DNA of 64,000 nt, from the NCBI RefSeq assembly GCF_001700435.1, contig NZ_LYPC01000014.1, positions 372,001-436,000 of the forward strand, given 5' to 3'. The translations under genes and the position numbers were made by a program. The notes beneath the pieces are model-generated. The model searched no databases and was not told the DNA's origin. It worked only from the letters and a program-made list of their open reading frames with translations. Source of the DNA: Paenibacillus pectinilyticus. Lineage in GTDB: Bacteria; Bacillota; Bacilli; Paenibacillales; NBRC-103111. This document shows positions 35,131-43,296 of this stretch, one piece after another. Position 1 is the stretch's first letter, and every line of letters begins with the position of its first letter.

Positions 35131-37536
35131 ATGTTGAAAATAAAGAATGCTCCATTCCAAAATCCTAATCTAACTATCGAAACACGTATTGAGGACTTGA
35201 TGTCAAGAATGACACTCGAACAGAAAATAGCCCAACTAGGCGGTGTGATGTCCATTGGAGGGACTTTGGATCATCTGGAAGATCAACTTACAAATGGCAT
35301 AGGTGAAGTAGCTGTGCTAGTCGGCGGAAAGTCGGTGGCAGAAAATGCGAGTTTAGTCGAAAAAATTCAAAAGTATCTAGTAGAAGAAACAGATTTAGGA
35401 ATACCAGCCCTTATTCATGCCGAAGCGTTATCAGGGGGTATTTTCGCAGAAGCAACGAACTATCCGATCGCCATTGGACTCGGTGCTACTTGGGATCCGG
35501 AAAAAGTGCAGCTGATGGGCGACGTTATTCGCAAGCAGATGACATCAATTGGAATTCGGCAAGCGCTTTCTCCGGTTATGGATGTTGCACGCGACCTTCG
35601 GTGGGGTCGAATTGGAGAAACGTACGGAGAAGATCCAACTTTGATTTCTAGTTTAAGTGTTGCTTTTGTTAAGGGCATCCAGGGCGATGATTTAAAAGAA
35701 GGTGTTGCCGCGACTGCGAAGCATTTCCTTGGATATAGTATGTCCGAAGGCGCGCTTAATATGGCAAGTCAACATATAACGCGTAGAGAAATACGTGAAG
35801 TACATGCCAAACCATTTGAAGCTACGATTCGCATGGCTGATCTTGCTTCCGTGATGAACTCGTATGGTTCCCTTGATGGTGAGCCTATTATTTCTTCCAA
35901 AGAGATTCTAACCGATTTATTGCGAGGCGAAATGGGTTTTACGGGGCTCACGGTTTCTGACTATATGGCGATCGGAAGATTGGAAGAATCGTTTCATACC
36001 GCTGAGGATATCACAGATGCAGGTATACAAGCCCTGCAAGCGGGGATGGATGTAGAGTTACCTAGGGTAAAGTACTATGGCTCTTCTCTGTGCGAAGCTG
36101 TTAAGCAAAATCGCTTGCCAATTTCAGATGTAGATCAATCGGTACGAAGGATGTTGGAATTGAAGTTCCGCCTAGGTTTATTTGAGAAACCGTATCCAGA
36201 TTATGAAGCTATCCAAGCAAGCTACCACCAACCGGAAGATAATGATTTATCAGCTAAACTTGCTAATGAATCTATCGTCTTATTAAAAAATGAGAACCAG
36301 ATGCTGCCTCTTTCCAAAGAAATTAAAAAGGTGGCGGTCATCGGGCCAAATGGTGATTTGTATCGGAGTAATTATGGGGCGTATACGTTCCCTGCAATGG
36401 TGGAAATGGGTATGAATATGATGGCGAATAACGATACTAGCGGGATGGCTGGTGTTGATTTAGCCGAAACGAACATTAATGGCGGTTCAATGAAAAGACC
36501 ATCACTTGAACCGATGCTAGTAGGCATGTATCCGATGTCCTCAACAGTGAAGAAAGCGATAGAAGCTAAGATTCCTGCTGCTAAGGTCACTTATACCCAA
36601 GGTTGCGGTATCATGGATGAAGATCGTTCAGGCTTTGAGGAAGCCATTCAGCAAGCTGCGGAAGCGGAACTAGTCATCATGGTGATGGGGGCTAAAAGTG
36701 GTTGGGGACAAGGTTGTTCCATTGGTGAAGGGATTGATAGTTCAGATATTGGCCTTCCTGGTGTGCAAGAAGAGCTAATCAAAGCGGTTTATGCGACCCA
36801 AACGCCTATGATTGTTGTTCATATGAGTCCGCGTCCACTTTGCAGTGCTTGGGTTACGGAAAACATTCCAGCACTCATCGAAGCTTGGCACCCGGGGCAG
36901 AGCGGTTCACAAGCCATTGCTAACGTTCTATTTGGTGATTATAACCCAGGTGGTAAACTTCCATTTACAAGTATTCGCAGCGCAGGTCAAGGATCATCTT
37001 ACTATAGCTACCAAAAAGGCAGCGGTTATGCTAGCAGAGGCTTTGCGATGATGAACAACCAAGATGGATATGTAAATGAATCAGGTAAACCTCTATTTAA
37101 CTTTGGACACGGCTTGTCCTATACGGATTTCTGCTATTCAGATTTTACAACTTCTTCCAAACAAGTGGCGGGTAACGGATACGTTGAAATCTCTTGCAAG
37201 GTTACAAATGTCGGTAAGCACTCAGGTGACGAGGTCGTACAGCTTTATTTCACAGACAAGCTTGCATCAATGGTACGTCCGAACAAGGAGCTTGCTGGCT
37301 TTAAGCGAATTTCCCTGCAGCCTGGGGAAAGCAAGAATATTACGTTCACTTTACAAATGAGCCAACTCGCATTTCTTGATAAGAAGATGAATTGGATCGT
37401 TGAAGCAGGTGAGATTGAAGTGATGATCGGTTCCGCTTCCGATGATATTCGTTTACATGGTCAATTCACCATTGTTGATGGGATTACATTAGCGAGTAGT
37501 AATCGAGCGTTTTTCGCCGAGTCGGTAGTCGTATAG
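35131..37536 (+). CDS. GH3 beta-glycosidase
   Basis: The 801-residue cytoplasmic enzyme has the GH3 TIM barrel, with the nucleophile Asp277 in GLTVSDYMAIG, substrate-site pattern HFLGYSMSEGALNMA, then an alpha/beta sandwich and an FN3-like C-terminal domain (~690-790). GH3 enzymes release glucose, xylose or other sugars from the ends of beta-linked oligosaccharides. It is read from ATG 35131, 6 bases after GGAGG; a longer frame starting at 35092 has no site. It follows the second transporter and precedes GH115, fitting cleavage of imported xylan- or glucan-like fragments. Confidence 0.92.
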   Translation: MLKIKNAPFQNPNLTIETRIEDLMSRMTLEQKIAQLGGVMSIGGTLDHLEDQLTNGIGEVAVLVGGKSVAENASLVEKIQKYLVEETDLGIPALIHAEALSGGIFAEATNYPIAIGLGATWDPEKVQLMGDVIRKQMTSIGIRQALSPVMDVARDLRWGRIGETYGEDPTLISSLSVAFVKGIQGDDLKEGVAATAKHFLGYSMSEGALNMASQHITRREIREVHAKPFEATIRMADLASVMNSYGSLDGEPIISSKEILTDLLRGEMGFTGLTVSDYMAIGRLEESFHTAEDITDAGIQALQAGMDVELPRVKYYGSSLCEAVKQNRLPISDVDQSVRRMLELKFRLGLFEKPYPDYEAIQASYHQPEDNDLSAKLANESIVLLKNENQMLPLSKEIKKVAVIGPNGDLYRSNYGAYTFPAMVEMGMNMMANNDTSGMAGVDLAETNINGGSMKRPSLEPMLVGMYPMSSTVKKAIEAKIPAAKVTYTQGCGIMDEDRSGFEEAIQQAAEAELVIMVMGAKSGWGQGCSIGEGIDSSDIGLPGVQEELIKAVYATQTPMIVVHMSPRPLCSAWVTENIPALIEAWHPGQSGSQAIANVLFGDYNPGGKLPFTSIRSAGQGSSYYSYQKGSGYASRGFAMMNNQDGYVNESGKPLFNFGHGLSYTDFCYSDFTTSSKQVAGNGYVEISCKVTNVGKHSGDEVVQLYFTDKLASMVRPNKELAGFKRISLQPGESKNITFTLQMSQLAFLDKKMNWIVEAGEIEVMIGSASDDIRLHGQFTIVDGITLASSNRAFFAESVVV

Positions 37537-37568
37537 AACTTTAATAGCAGGATGAAAAATAAAGAAGA

Positions 37569-37602
37569 GCAGTCGATTTGAAAACAAATCGTACTGCTTT
37601 TT
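37569..37602 (+). terminator. terminator after GH3
   Basis: GCAGT-CGATTTG and CAAATCG-T-ACTGC form a 12-bp stem with one bulge and a 4-base loop, followed by TTTTT. It separates GH3 from the separately promoted GH115 operon. Confidence 0.7.
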
Positions 37603-37635
37603 ACTATGTTTAGCGAGAGTTTAACGAACATTCAA

Positions 37636-37700
37636 ACGAAGATATTACATAAAAGAGACGGAGTGAGTACATTTTTCTGGATGGACTTATGCGATATAGT
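37636..37700 (+). promoter_or_regulatory. copy A of the 22-bp direct-repeat promoter module (GH115 operon)
   Basis: Half sites begin at 37636 and 37658, 22 bp apart; the second is degenerate (ACGG...GTACAT). The -10 TATAGT at 37695-37700 lies 37 bases from the second half site, as in the other three copies. CATAAAAGA and CATTTTT are present as in all four. It places the transcript start near 37707 and supports translation from 37735. Confidence 0.75.
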
Positions 37701-37734
37701 AATCGTACTAATTTGCTATAAGAGGTGTATCATA

Positions 37735-39759
37735 TTGATTTTACATGCCAAAGAAACAGTGGAAATCAGGATTGACGCTCAGGAACATCAGGGAATTGGG
37801 TTAGCTTTGCAAGATTTAATCCGTGATATGAGCCATGTTATGAACATTCAGGCCGATTGCCGAAAGTACCTTTCGGATGTAGAGGGCTTTTCCATTCTAG
37901 TAGGAAGTTTAAGCAACTCTGCTTTTTCAGATTTTTTAAAGAAGAAAGGGATAGATTTCAGCGATATCGATGGGAAAACGGAGCACTACTTCGTCAAGAG
38001 TTTAGTGGAAAAAGGGCATCAACATCTCGTTATTGCTGGCAGTGATACTAGAGGAGCGATCTATGGGATTTACGAATTTAGTCGAGTCGTACTCGGGGTA
38101 AATCCCTTGTATCTGTGGACAGGCCAAACACCTGAACGCAAGGAAAGCCTTGATTTGGGCAAGATTTCGTTGACGGATGGACCTGCAACGTTCCGTTATC
38201 GAGGCTGGTTCATCAATGATGAGGATCTATTACTGGGTTGGACGGGGAAATTTGATAAGGATTTTCAAAATAATGCTTTCACCAAGCATGCGGGTTATTG
38301 GAATGCTTTGGAACCGATTATGGAGACTGCACTTCGACTCAAACAGAATCTTTTGATCCCTTGCTCCTTATTGGATATCCTCGATCCATCTGATGAAGAT
38401 TTGGTTAGGCGGGTGTCGGAGCGTGGACTCCTTATTTCCCAGCATCACATTGAGCCTTTAGGCGTATTCCCCAAAAGGGTCCGACGCTATTGGCAAGAAC
38501 GGGGAGATGCCCAGCCTCTATCCTATACGAAGAATCCTGAAAAATATGAGGAAGTCTGGCGGCTTTATGCAAGTCGTTGGGCACGGTATGACAATGTGGT
38601 GTGGCAACTTGGCCTTCGTGGCATGGGCGACAAGCCCGTGTGGGCAGATGATCCTTATGCACCGGAAACAGCGAGTGGAAGAGGTCAGTTAATCGCTGGT
38701 GCGATTGCCAAGCAACATGAGATTATTGCCGAAGCACTAGGGCACAATGACTTTGCCTCTACAGCCACATTGTGGATGGAAGGTATGGAGCTTCTGAAGG
38801 GAGGATATTTATCTTTTCCGAAAGAAACGATCATTATCCATGCGGATTTCGGCCCGACTCAGATGCTGGGTGAGAGCTTCTATGAAGTGAAACGGGAACC
38901 GGATAGGCAGTATGGCATTTATTATCATGTTGCTTTCTGGAGCTGCGGACCTCATCAGGTTCAAGGGACTTCACCGCAGAAAATTTATTACAATCTACAA
39001 GCAGCTGTTCAACAAGGAAATACAGACTACCTTGTTGTCAATGTAACGAACCTTAGGGAAATGCTGCTTGGAACTCAATACACGTCTGTTTTAGGTTGGG
39101 ATTTTGGGAATTACCAACCAGAGGCGTTTTGGCAAGATTGGTCTGTCGAACATTACGGTCAGCAAGGTGGAGGGGCAGCTGCGCTCGCTTATCAAGCTTA
39201 TTTCAACGCATTCCACGCCTTGGATAACCGGGGATACGCGGGTCGCATGCTCCTGATGGACGGCATGTGCCGCAGACTGACAATCAAGCTGGTGGCCATC
39301 CTGAATGGTCAACCGTTTACCAAAGATGAGATCCAGAACAAAACCCTATTGGCTTTCGACGAAGCTGAGGATTTCATAAGCTATTATAAAAATGCCACTG
39401 GGGAAGCTCTTCCGAAGTGGGACCATGCTTTGAACTTGGCTCATCAAGCTTTGCAGGGATTAAATCATGAGCACAGAGAGTTCTTTACTTCCAACCTGTT
39501 GGTACAGCTATCACTCATCCGCGCGCTATATCGGAGCGTTCATTATCTATCTGTTGCGGCGGAGATTGTATATACCGGAGCTACAAATGAAAAGAACCAG
39601 GTGCGTGGTCGCATCTTGGAGGCTGTAGCAGAGCTTCAGCAGGCATCTATTATCCGTATGCATGCGGAGAAAGGGAAGTGGAAAGGTTGGTACGAAGGTG
39701 ATGTATTGCTAAACCTTCCTGACCTCATTCACAAGGTGAGAGAATGTGCAGGGAATTAA
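37735..39759 (+). CDS. GH115-type alpha-glucuronidase
   Basis: The 674-residue protein starts at TTG 37735, 7 bases after AGAGGTG (37721-37727). A longer open frame to 37606 runs across the promoter and is not used. An N-terminal beta/alpha domain (~1-140) includes SDTRGAIYGIYEFSRVVLG, then the TIM barrel starts at YRGWFINDEDLLLGW, the GH115 signature, and later WDFGNYQPEAFWQDWSVEHYG and an all-helical region. GH115 removes glucuronic acid or 4-O-methyl-glucuronic acid from xylan or other acidic glycans. There is no signal peptide, so it acts on imported material. It overlaps the next gene by 16 bases and is under the shared promoter module. Confidence 0.85.
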   Translation: MILHAKETVEIRIDAQEHQGIGLALQDLIRDMSHVMNIQADCRKYLSDVEGFSILVGSLSNSAFSDFLKKKGIDFSDIDGKTEHYFVKSLVEKGHQHLVIAGSDTRGAIYGIYEFSRVVLGVNPLYLWTGQTPERKESLDLGKISLTDGPATFRYRGWFINDEDLLLGWTGKFDKDFQNNAFTKHAGYWNALEPIMETALRLKQNLLIPCSLLDILDPSDEDLVRRVSERGLLISQHHIEPLGVFPKRVRRYWQERGDAQPLSYTKNPEKYEEVWRLYASRWARYDNVVWQLGLRGMGDKPVWADDPYAPETASGRGQLIAGAIAKQHEIIAEALGHNDFASTATLWMEGMELLKGGYLSFPKETIIIHADFGPTQMLGESFYEVKREPDRQYGIYYHVAFWSCGPHQVQGTSPQKIYYNLQAAVQQGNTDYLVVNVTNLREMLLGTQYTSVLGWDFGNYQPEAFWQDWSVEHYGQQGGGAAALAYQAYFNAFHALDNRGYAGRMLLMDGMCRRLTIKLVAILNGQPFTKDEIQNKTLLAFDEAEDFISYYKNATGEALPKWDHALNLAHQALQGLNHEHREFFTSNLLVQLSLIRALYRSVHYLSVAAEIVYTGATNEKNQVRGRILEAVAELQQASIIRMHAEKGKWKGWYEGDVLLNLPDLIHKVRECAGN

Positions 39760-41213
39760 CAACAAGCTCGGAATTTCAATTGCAAGTAGACCAGAATGCT
39801 GTCATTGTTGAACATTTTTTAGATTACCACTATGCTCATTTTTCCTACTCAGGCACATCTACACTAACTGTCACAGCCAGCCAACCAATCACAAGTTATG
39901 ATATAAGCCCACATAGCATGGAGATCGCCGGGGTAGTAAGTGGGAATCAACTGACTTTTACGATCGACAGCAACTCGGCCAAACCATCCTATTTGATCAT
40001 ACAGATCAATGACTTGGAGAAGCTGGTTGTTCTGGGTGACCCAATGGAAACCAACGCTCCCCCATCTTCGGGGACAGGTATTTATAATATCAGCCATGCG
40101 CCTTATCAGGCAGACGACACGTGGACCAGCGATGTGACCCATCTTATACAGATAGCTATTGATGATGCATCTGCTGCAGGTGGAGGAATCGTTTATGTTC
40201 CAGTTGGTGTGTACAAAGTAAAGGATATTCTCTATATGAAGAGCAATGTCACCTTGTATATTCAGGGCGGGGCCGTGATCAAGTCAAATCCGGACAGAAC
40301 CCTTTATGATTTTACGAAGAGTAGGGAAGGTAAAATATTTATTGATCCGATGATCAAGATCGACCATGCACCTCATGCCAAAATAATAGGACGAGGCACG
40401 CTGGACGCCAGCGGCATCGCGATTATGGATAAGGATCGTACATCATCGACCTATCTCGGATACAGAAGAAACGTTATCGTAGGTAACCATTCCGATCATG
40501 TAACGATAGAGGGTATCATCATCAAGGACTCCACAACGTGGACGATTAACGGTATCCAAGGTGGTGAAGGATTTACAGTTAGACATGTTAAGATTATTAA
40601 TCACAAAAATGCCGACCAATATAAAATCATGAATGATGGAATCGATTTATGTGGAACTAGGAACGCAATAGCGGAAAAGAACTTTGTCATGACCGTGGAT
40701 GATGCTCTGTGTGCAAAATCAACGATAACGGACTATGCCATGTATCATATTCGTTTCAAACACAATATTGTATTCTCGTCCTGTGCGGGTCTCAAAGCGG
40801 GTTTGCAATCCCACAGCCCCATGTATGATGTCTGGTTTGAAGATAACGACGTCGTTCAGGCACGACGAGGAATTGTGGTAGAAGCAACTTCAGGGAATCA
40901 ACCCATGAGTGATATCCATTTTGTAAATACGAGGGTGGAAAACTACGTGTTTACTTCCATGGGGAAAAGTATTCCTGTAGAAATAGAAGCGGGTACAGCA
41001 CCCGTAAAGAATGTTTATATTGATAGCGCTTATTTCGAAAAACAGGCTTTTAACCCCATACATATGTATGGCTCAAGTGATACGAATGATGTGACAAATG
41101 TTACATTTAACAATCTGAACTTGTGTGGAGATGTCATTTCGAATAGCTTGGACACACGAATCATTGTGGGCAGCAAGGCATCAGATCTAACGGTGAAGGG
41201 ACACATGCGATGA
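39744..41213 (+). CDS. cytoplasmic GH28/GH49-like parallel beta-helix enzyme
   Basis: The 489-residue protein has an N-terminal beta-sandwich (~10-105) and a right-handed beta-helix carrying NDGIDL (~296) and VDDALCAKS (~317), the paired-Asp pattern of clan GH-N (GH28 and GH49). It lacks the signal peptide and ricin domain found in its two paralogues at 43297 and 45445, so it is an intracellular version. ATG 39744 follows AAGGTGAG by 4-5 bases, overlaps GH115 by 16 bases and is coupled to the isomerase downstream. The clan is likely; the family number and substrate are not certain. Confidence 0.72.
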   Translation: MCRELTTSSEFQLQVDQNAVIVEHFLDYHYAHFSYSGTSTLTVTASQPITSYDISPHSMEIAGVVSGNQLTFTIDSNSAKPSYLIIQINDLEKLVVLGDPMETNAPPSSGTGIYNISHAPYQADDTWTSDVTHLIQIAIDDASAAGGGIVYVPVGVYKVKDILYMKSNVTLYIQGGAVIKSNPDRTLYDFTKSREGKIFIDPMIKIDHAPHAKIIGRGTLDASGIAIMDKDRTSSTYLGYRRNVIVGNHSDHVTIEGIIIKDSTTWTINGIQGGEGFTVRHVKIINHKNADQYKIMNDGIDLCGTRNAIAEKNFVMTVDDALCAKSTITDYAMYHIRFKHNIVFSSCAGLKAGLQSHSPMYDVWFEDNDVVQARRGIVVEATSGNQPMSDIHFVNTRVENYVFTSMGKSIPVEIEAGTAPVKNVYIDSAYFEKQAFNPIHMYGSSDTNDVTNVTFNNLNLCGDVISNSLDTRIIVGSKASDLTVKGHMR

Positions 41214-42022
41214 GAAGAATGGGAATTGGCTTGCAGTTGTTTACTGTGAGAGAGGACTTATCGAAAGATTTTACCGGTACACTTCGCCGGGTTGCTGAAC
41301 TGGGCTATGAAGGGGTGGAATTTGCAGGTTACGGTGGTATGTCTGCGGAAGCGTTGAAGGATCTGCTGCAAGAATTGAATTTAAAAGCAATCGGTGCTCA
41401 TGTTAGCCTTGCCAAAATGAAAGCTGATTTGAACAAAGAAATCGAATATTTGCTTGCAATTGATGCTCCCTATCTCATTTGTCCGCATATTGCTGCTGAG
41501 GATCGTCAAACACCTGAAGCATGGCAAAGCCTGTTCGCTTATTTGGCCGAAGCAGGCAGGCATATGAAGGAGAAAGGCCTTCAATTCGCTTATCATAACC
41601 ATGCATTTGAATTTGAGATGAAAATAAATGATCAATATGTATTTGACGCGCTGTATGCATCTGCTAGTCCAGAGACGCTGCAAGTAGAACTGGATGCAGG
41701 TTGGGTTCAATTCGCAGGGCTGGATGCACTGCAATACATTGCGAATTATGCAGGCCGCCTTCCGTTGCTGCATCTGAAAGATTTTAAAGGGGAAGTGAAC
41801 GGACAAATCAATACAGTTGAGTTGGGTAAAGGGGAAATCGATCTGCCCTCTGTCATCCAAGCGGGCTCTGACGCTGGTGTTTCATGGATGATCGTTGAGC
41901 AGGATCGATGTTCGAACCCGCCACTCGAAAGTGTTGCTACCAGCTACAACTGGCTGAAACAAAACTATTTATCCAAATTTCAAACTGAATACCAACACAA
42001 AAAGGAGTCGAATCTGACATGA
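41210..42022 (+). CDS. sugar phosphate isomerase/epimerase (xylose isomerase-like TIM barrel)
   Basis: The 270-residue protein has an AP-endonuclease-2/xylose-isomerase-like TIM barrel. Metal-site residues are visible in HNHAFEF, VELDAGW, HLKDF and IVEQD. Members isomerise or epimerise sugars, including keto forms. Its ATG overlaps the previous stop (ATGA at 41210) and its own stop overlaps the next ATG, so three genes in a row are coupled. With the dehydrogenase next to it, it may form a redox step in sugar breakdown (inference). Confidence 0.85.
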   Translation: MRRMGIGLQLFTVREDLSKDFTGTLRRVAELGYEGVEFAGYGGMSAEALKDLLQELNLKAIGAHVSLAKMKADLNKEIEYLLAIDAPYLICPHIAAEDRQTPEAWQSLFAYLAEAGRHMKEKGLQFAYHNHAFEFEMKINDQYVFDALYASASPETLQVELDAGWVQFAGLDALQYIANYAGRLPLLHLKDFKGEVNGQINTVELGKGEIDLPSVIQAGSDAGVSWMIVEQDRCSNPPLESVATSYNWLKQNYLSKFQTEYQHKKESNLT

Positions 42023-43041
42023 GAAAAATCAAAGTAGCGATTGTGGGCTGCGGGTCCATTTCCAAGAAGAGACATATTCCAGAATATGCAGCGAATCCAA
42101 ACGTTGAATTGGTAGGTTTTTGCGATCTTATTCTGGGGAGAGCCGAAGGCTATGCGCAAGAGCACGGCGGTAGAGCCTACACTAGTTATGAAGAAATGCT
42201 GAAGGCAGAGAAGCCGGATGCGGTTAGTGTATGTACGCCGAACGTGTTGCACGCTCCCTATGCAATTGCAGCAGCAAATGCAGGCGCTCATGTGCTTGTG
42301 GAGAAGCCGATGGCAACGAACGAAGAGGATGCTTTGGCGATGATCGAAGCGGCAAGAAAGAACGGTGTGTTCTTAATGGTGGGTCAAAACCAACGACTGA
42401 TGCCGCCTCACTTAAAGGCGAAAGAAATTTTGCAATCAGGTAAAATGGGGAAAGTTCTTTCCTTCCGAACGTCCTTCGGTCATGGGGGACCTGAAGGTTG
42501 GAGTATTGATGGTCGAGACAGCTGGTTCTTCCGCAAAGAAGATGCCATCATGGGCGCGATGGGCGACCTCGGCGTACACAAATCAGATTTAATCCGTTGG
42601 ATGCTCGACGACGAAGTAGCAGAAGTTGCTGCTTTCGTGAGCACGCTGCATAAAGCAGGAACCGATGTGGACGATAACGCGACCTGCGTTTTGCGTATGA
42701 AGAGCGGAATCATCGGCACGTTGGTTGCCAGCTGGACGTATTATAAAGGCGGCGATAATAGCACCATCTTGTGGTGTGAGAATGGCGCTATGCATATCGG
42801 AACGCATCCGGTTGATCAAGTGATTGTGCAGCTTCGTGACGGTACTGTTGAGAAGTATCAAGTCGGCGCGATGGCAACGAATGAGAAGCAAGTATCTAGC
42901 GGCATCATGGACGCTTTCGTGGAAAGCATTATTACGAATACACCACCGAGCATCTCCGGGGAAGAAGGTCTGAAATCGCTGGCAGTTATTTTAGCTGCGT
43001 TCGAATCACAGGATTCGAAAAAGGTTGTTTCTTTGTCCTAA
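42019..43041 (+). CDS. Gfo/Idh/MocA-family NAD(P)-dependent sugar dehydrogenase
   Basis: The 340-residue protein has an N-terminal Rossmann fold (VAIVGCGSISKKRHI, then CTPN and EKPMATN with the catalytic Lys) and the C-terminal substrate domain (GDLGVHKSDLIRWM, which holds the His of the active site). Members oxidise hydroxyls of sugars, often at C2 or C3. It overlaps the isomerase by four bases, ends the GH115-beta-helix-isomerase run, and is followed by a clear terminator. Confidence 0.92.
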   Translation: MRKIKVAIVGCGSISKKRHIPEYAANPNVELVGFCDLILGRAEGYAQEHGGRAYTSYEEMLKAEKPDAVSVCTPNVLHAPYAIAAANAGAHVLVEKPMATNEEDALAMIEAARKNGVFLMVGQNQRLMPPHLKAKEILQSGKMGKVLSFRTSFGHGGPEGWSIDGRDSWFFRKEDAIMGAMGDLGVHKSDLIRWMLDDEVAEVAAFVSTLHKAGTDVDDNATCVLRMKSGIIGTLVASWTYYKGGDNSTILWCENGAMHIGTHPVDQVIVQLRDGTVEKYQVGAMATNEKQVSSGIMDAFVESIITNTPPSISGEEGLKSLAVILAAFESQDSKKVVSLS

Positions 43042-43052
43042 TATTTACATCA

Positions 43053-43085
43053 GAGCCACGCATATATGGCGGGCTCTTTTTTTTT
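43053..43085 (+). terminator. terminator of the GH115 operon
   Basis: GAGCC and GGCTC close a short stem 12 bases after the dehydrogenase stop, followed by a long T run. Confidence 0.8.
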
Positions 43086-43101
43086 ACAGGGCGTACGATC
43101 A

Positions 43102-43166
43102 ACGAATTTTGTGCATAAAAGAAACGATATATTTCCATTTTTATTGTTAAAAATTTGCCATAGAAT
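43102..43166 (+). promoter_or_regulatory. copy B of the direct-repeat promoter module
   Basis: ACGA half sites begin at 43102 and 43124 (22 bp), CATAAAAGA and CATTTTT are conserved, and the -10 TAGAAT at 43161-43166 is 37 bases from the second half site. It lies upstream of the first beta-helix/ricin gene. Confidence 0.8.
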
Positions 43167-43174
43167 GAAGTTGT

Positions 43175-43190
43175 TTGCAAGCGCTTACTT
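43175..43190 (+). promoter_or_regulatory. candidate CcpA cre site
   Basis: TTGCAAGCGCTTACTT matches the cre consensus WTGNNARCGNWWWCAW at all but one position. It overlaps the expected transcript start of copy B, where CcpA would block initiation or early elongation. Confidence 0.5.
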
Positions 43191-43296
43191 GAGTGAGGGG
43201 GTGGTTCCTGTTAACCATCATGAATGACAGATTCGTAGCCTAGCGTGTACGTAATGAATGAAACGCAATTACAAGTAAACTGGAGGCGAAATAAGA

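Noticed and set aside
37606-37734. N-terminal extension of the GH115 gene
   Set aside because: It overlaps promoter copy A including the -10; a good ribosome site precedes the TTG at 37735.
41381-41860. 159-residue open frame on the - strand
   Set aside because: It lies opposite the isomerase gene, which has clear metal-site motifs.
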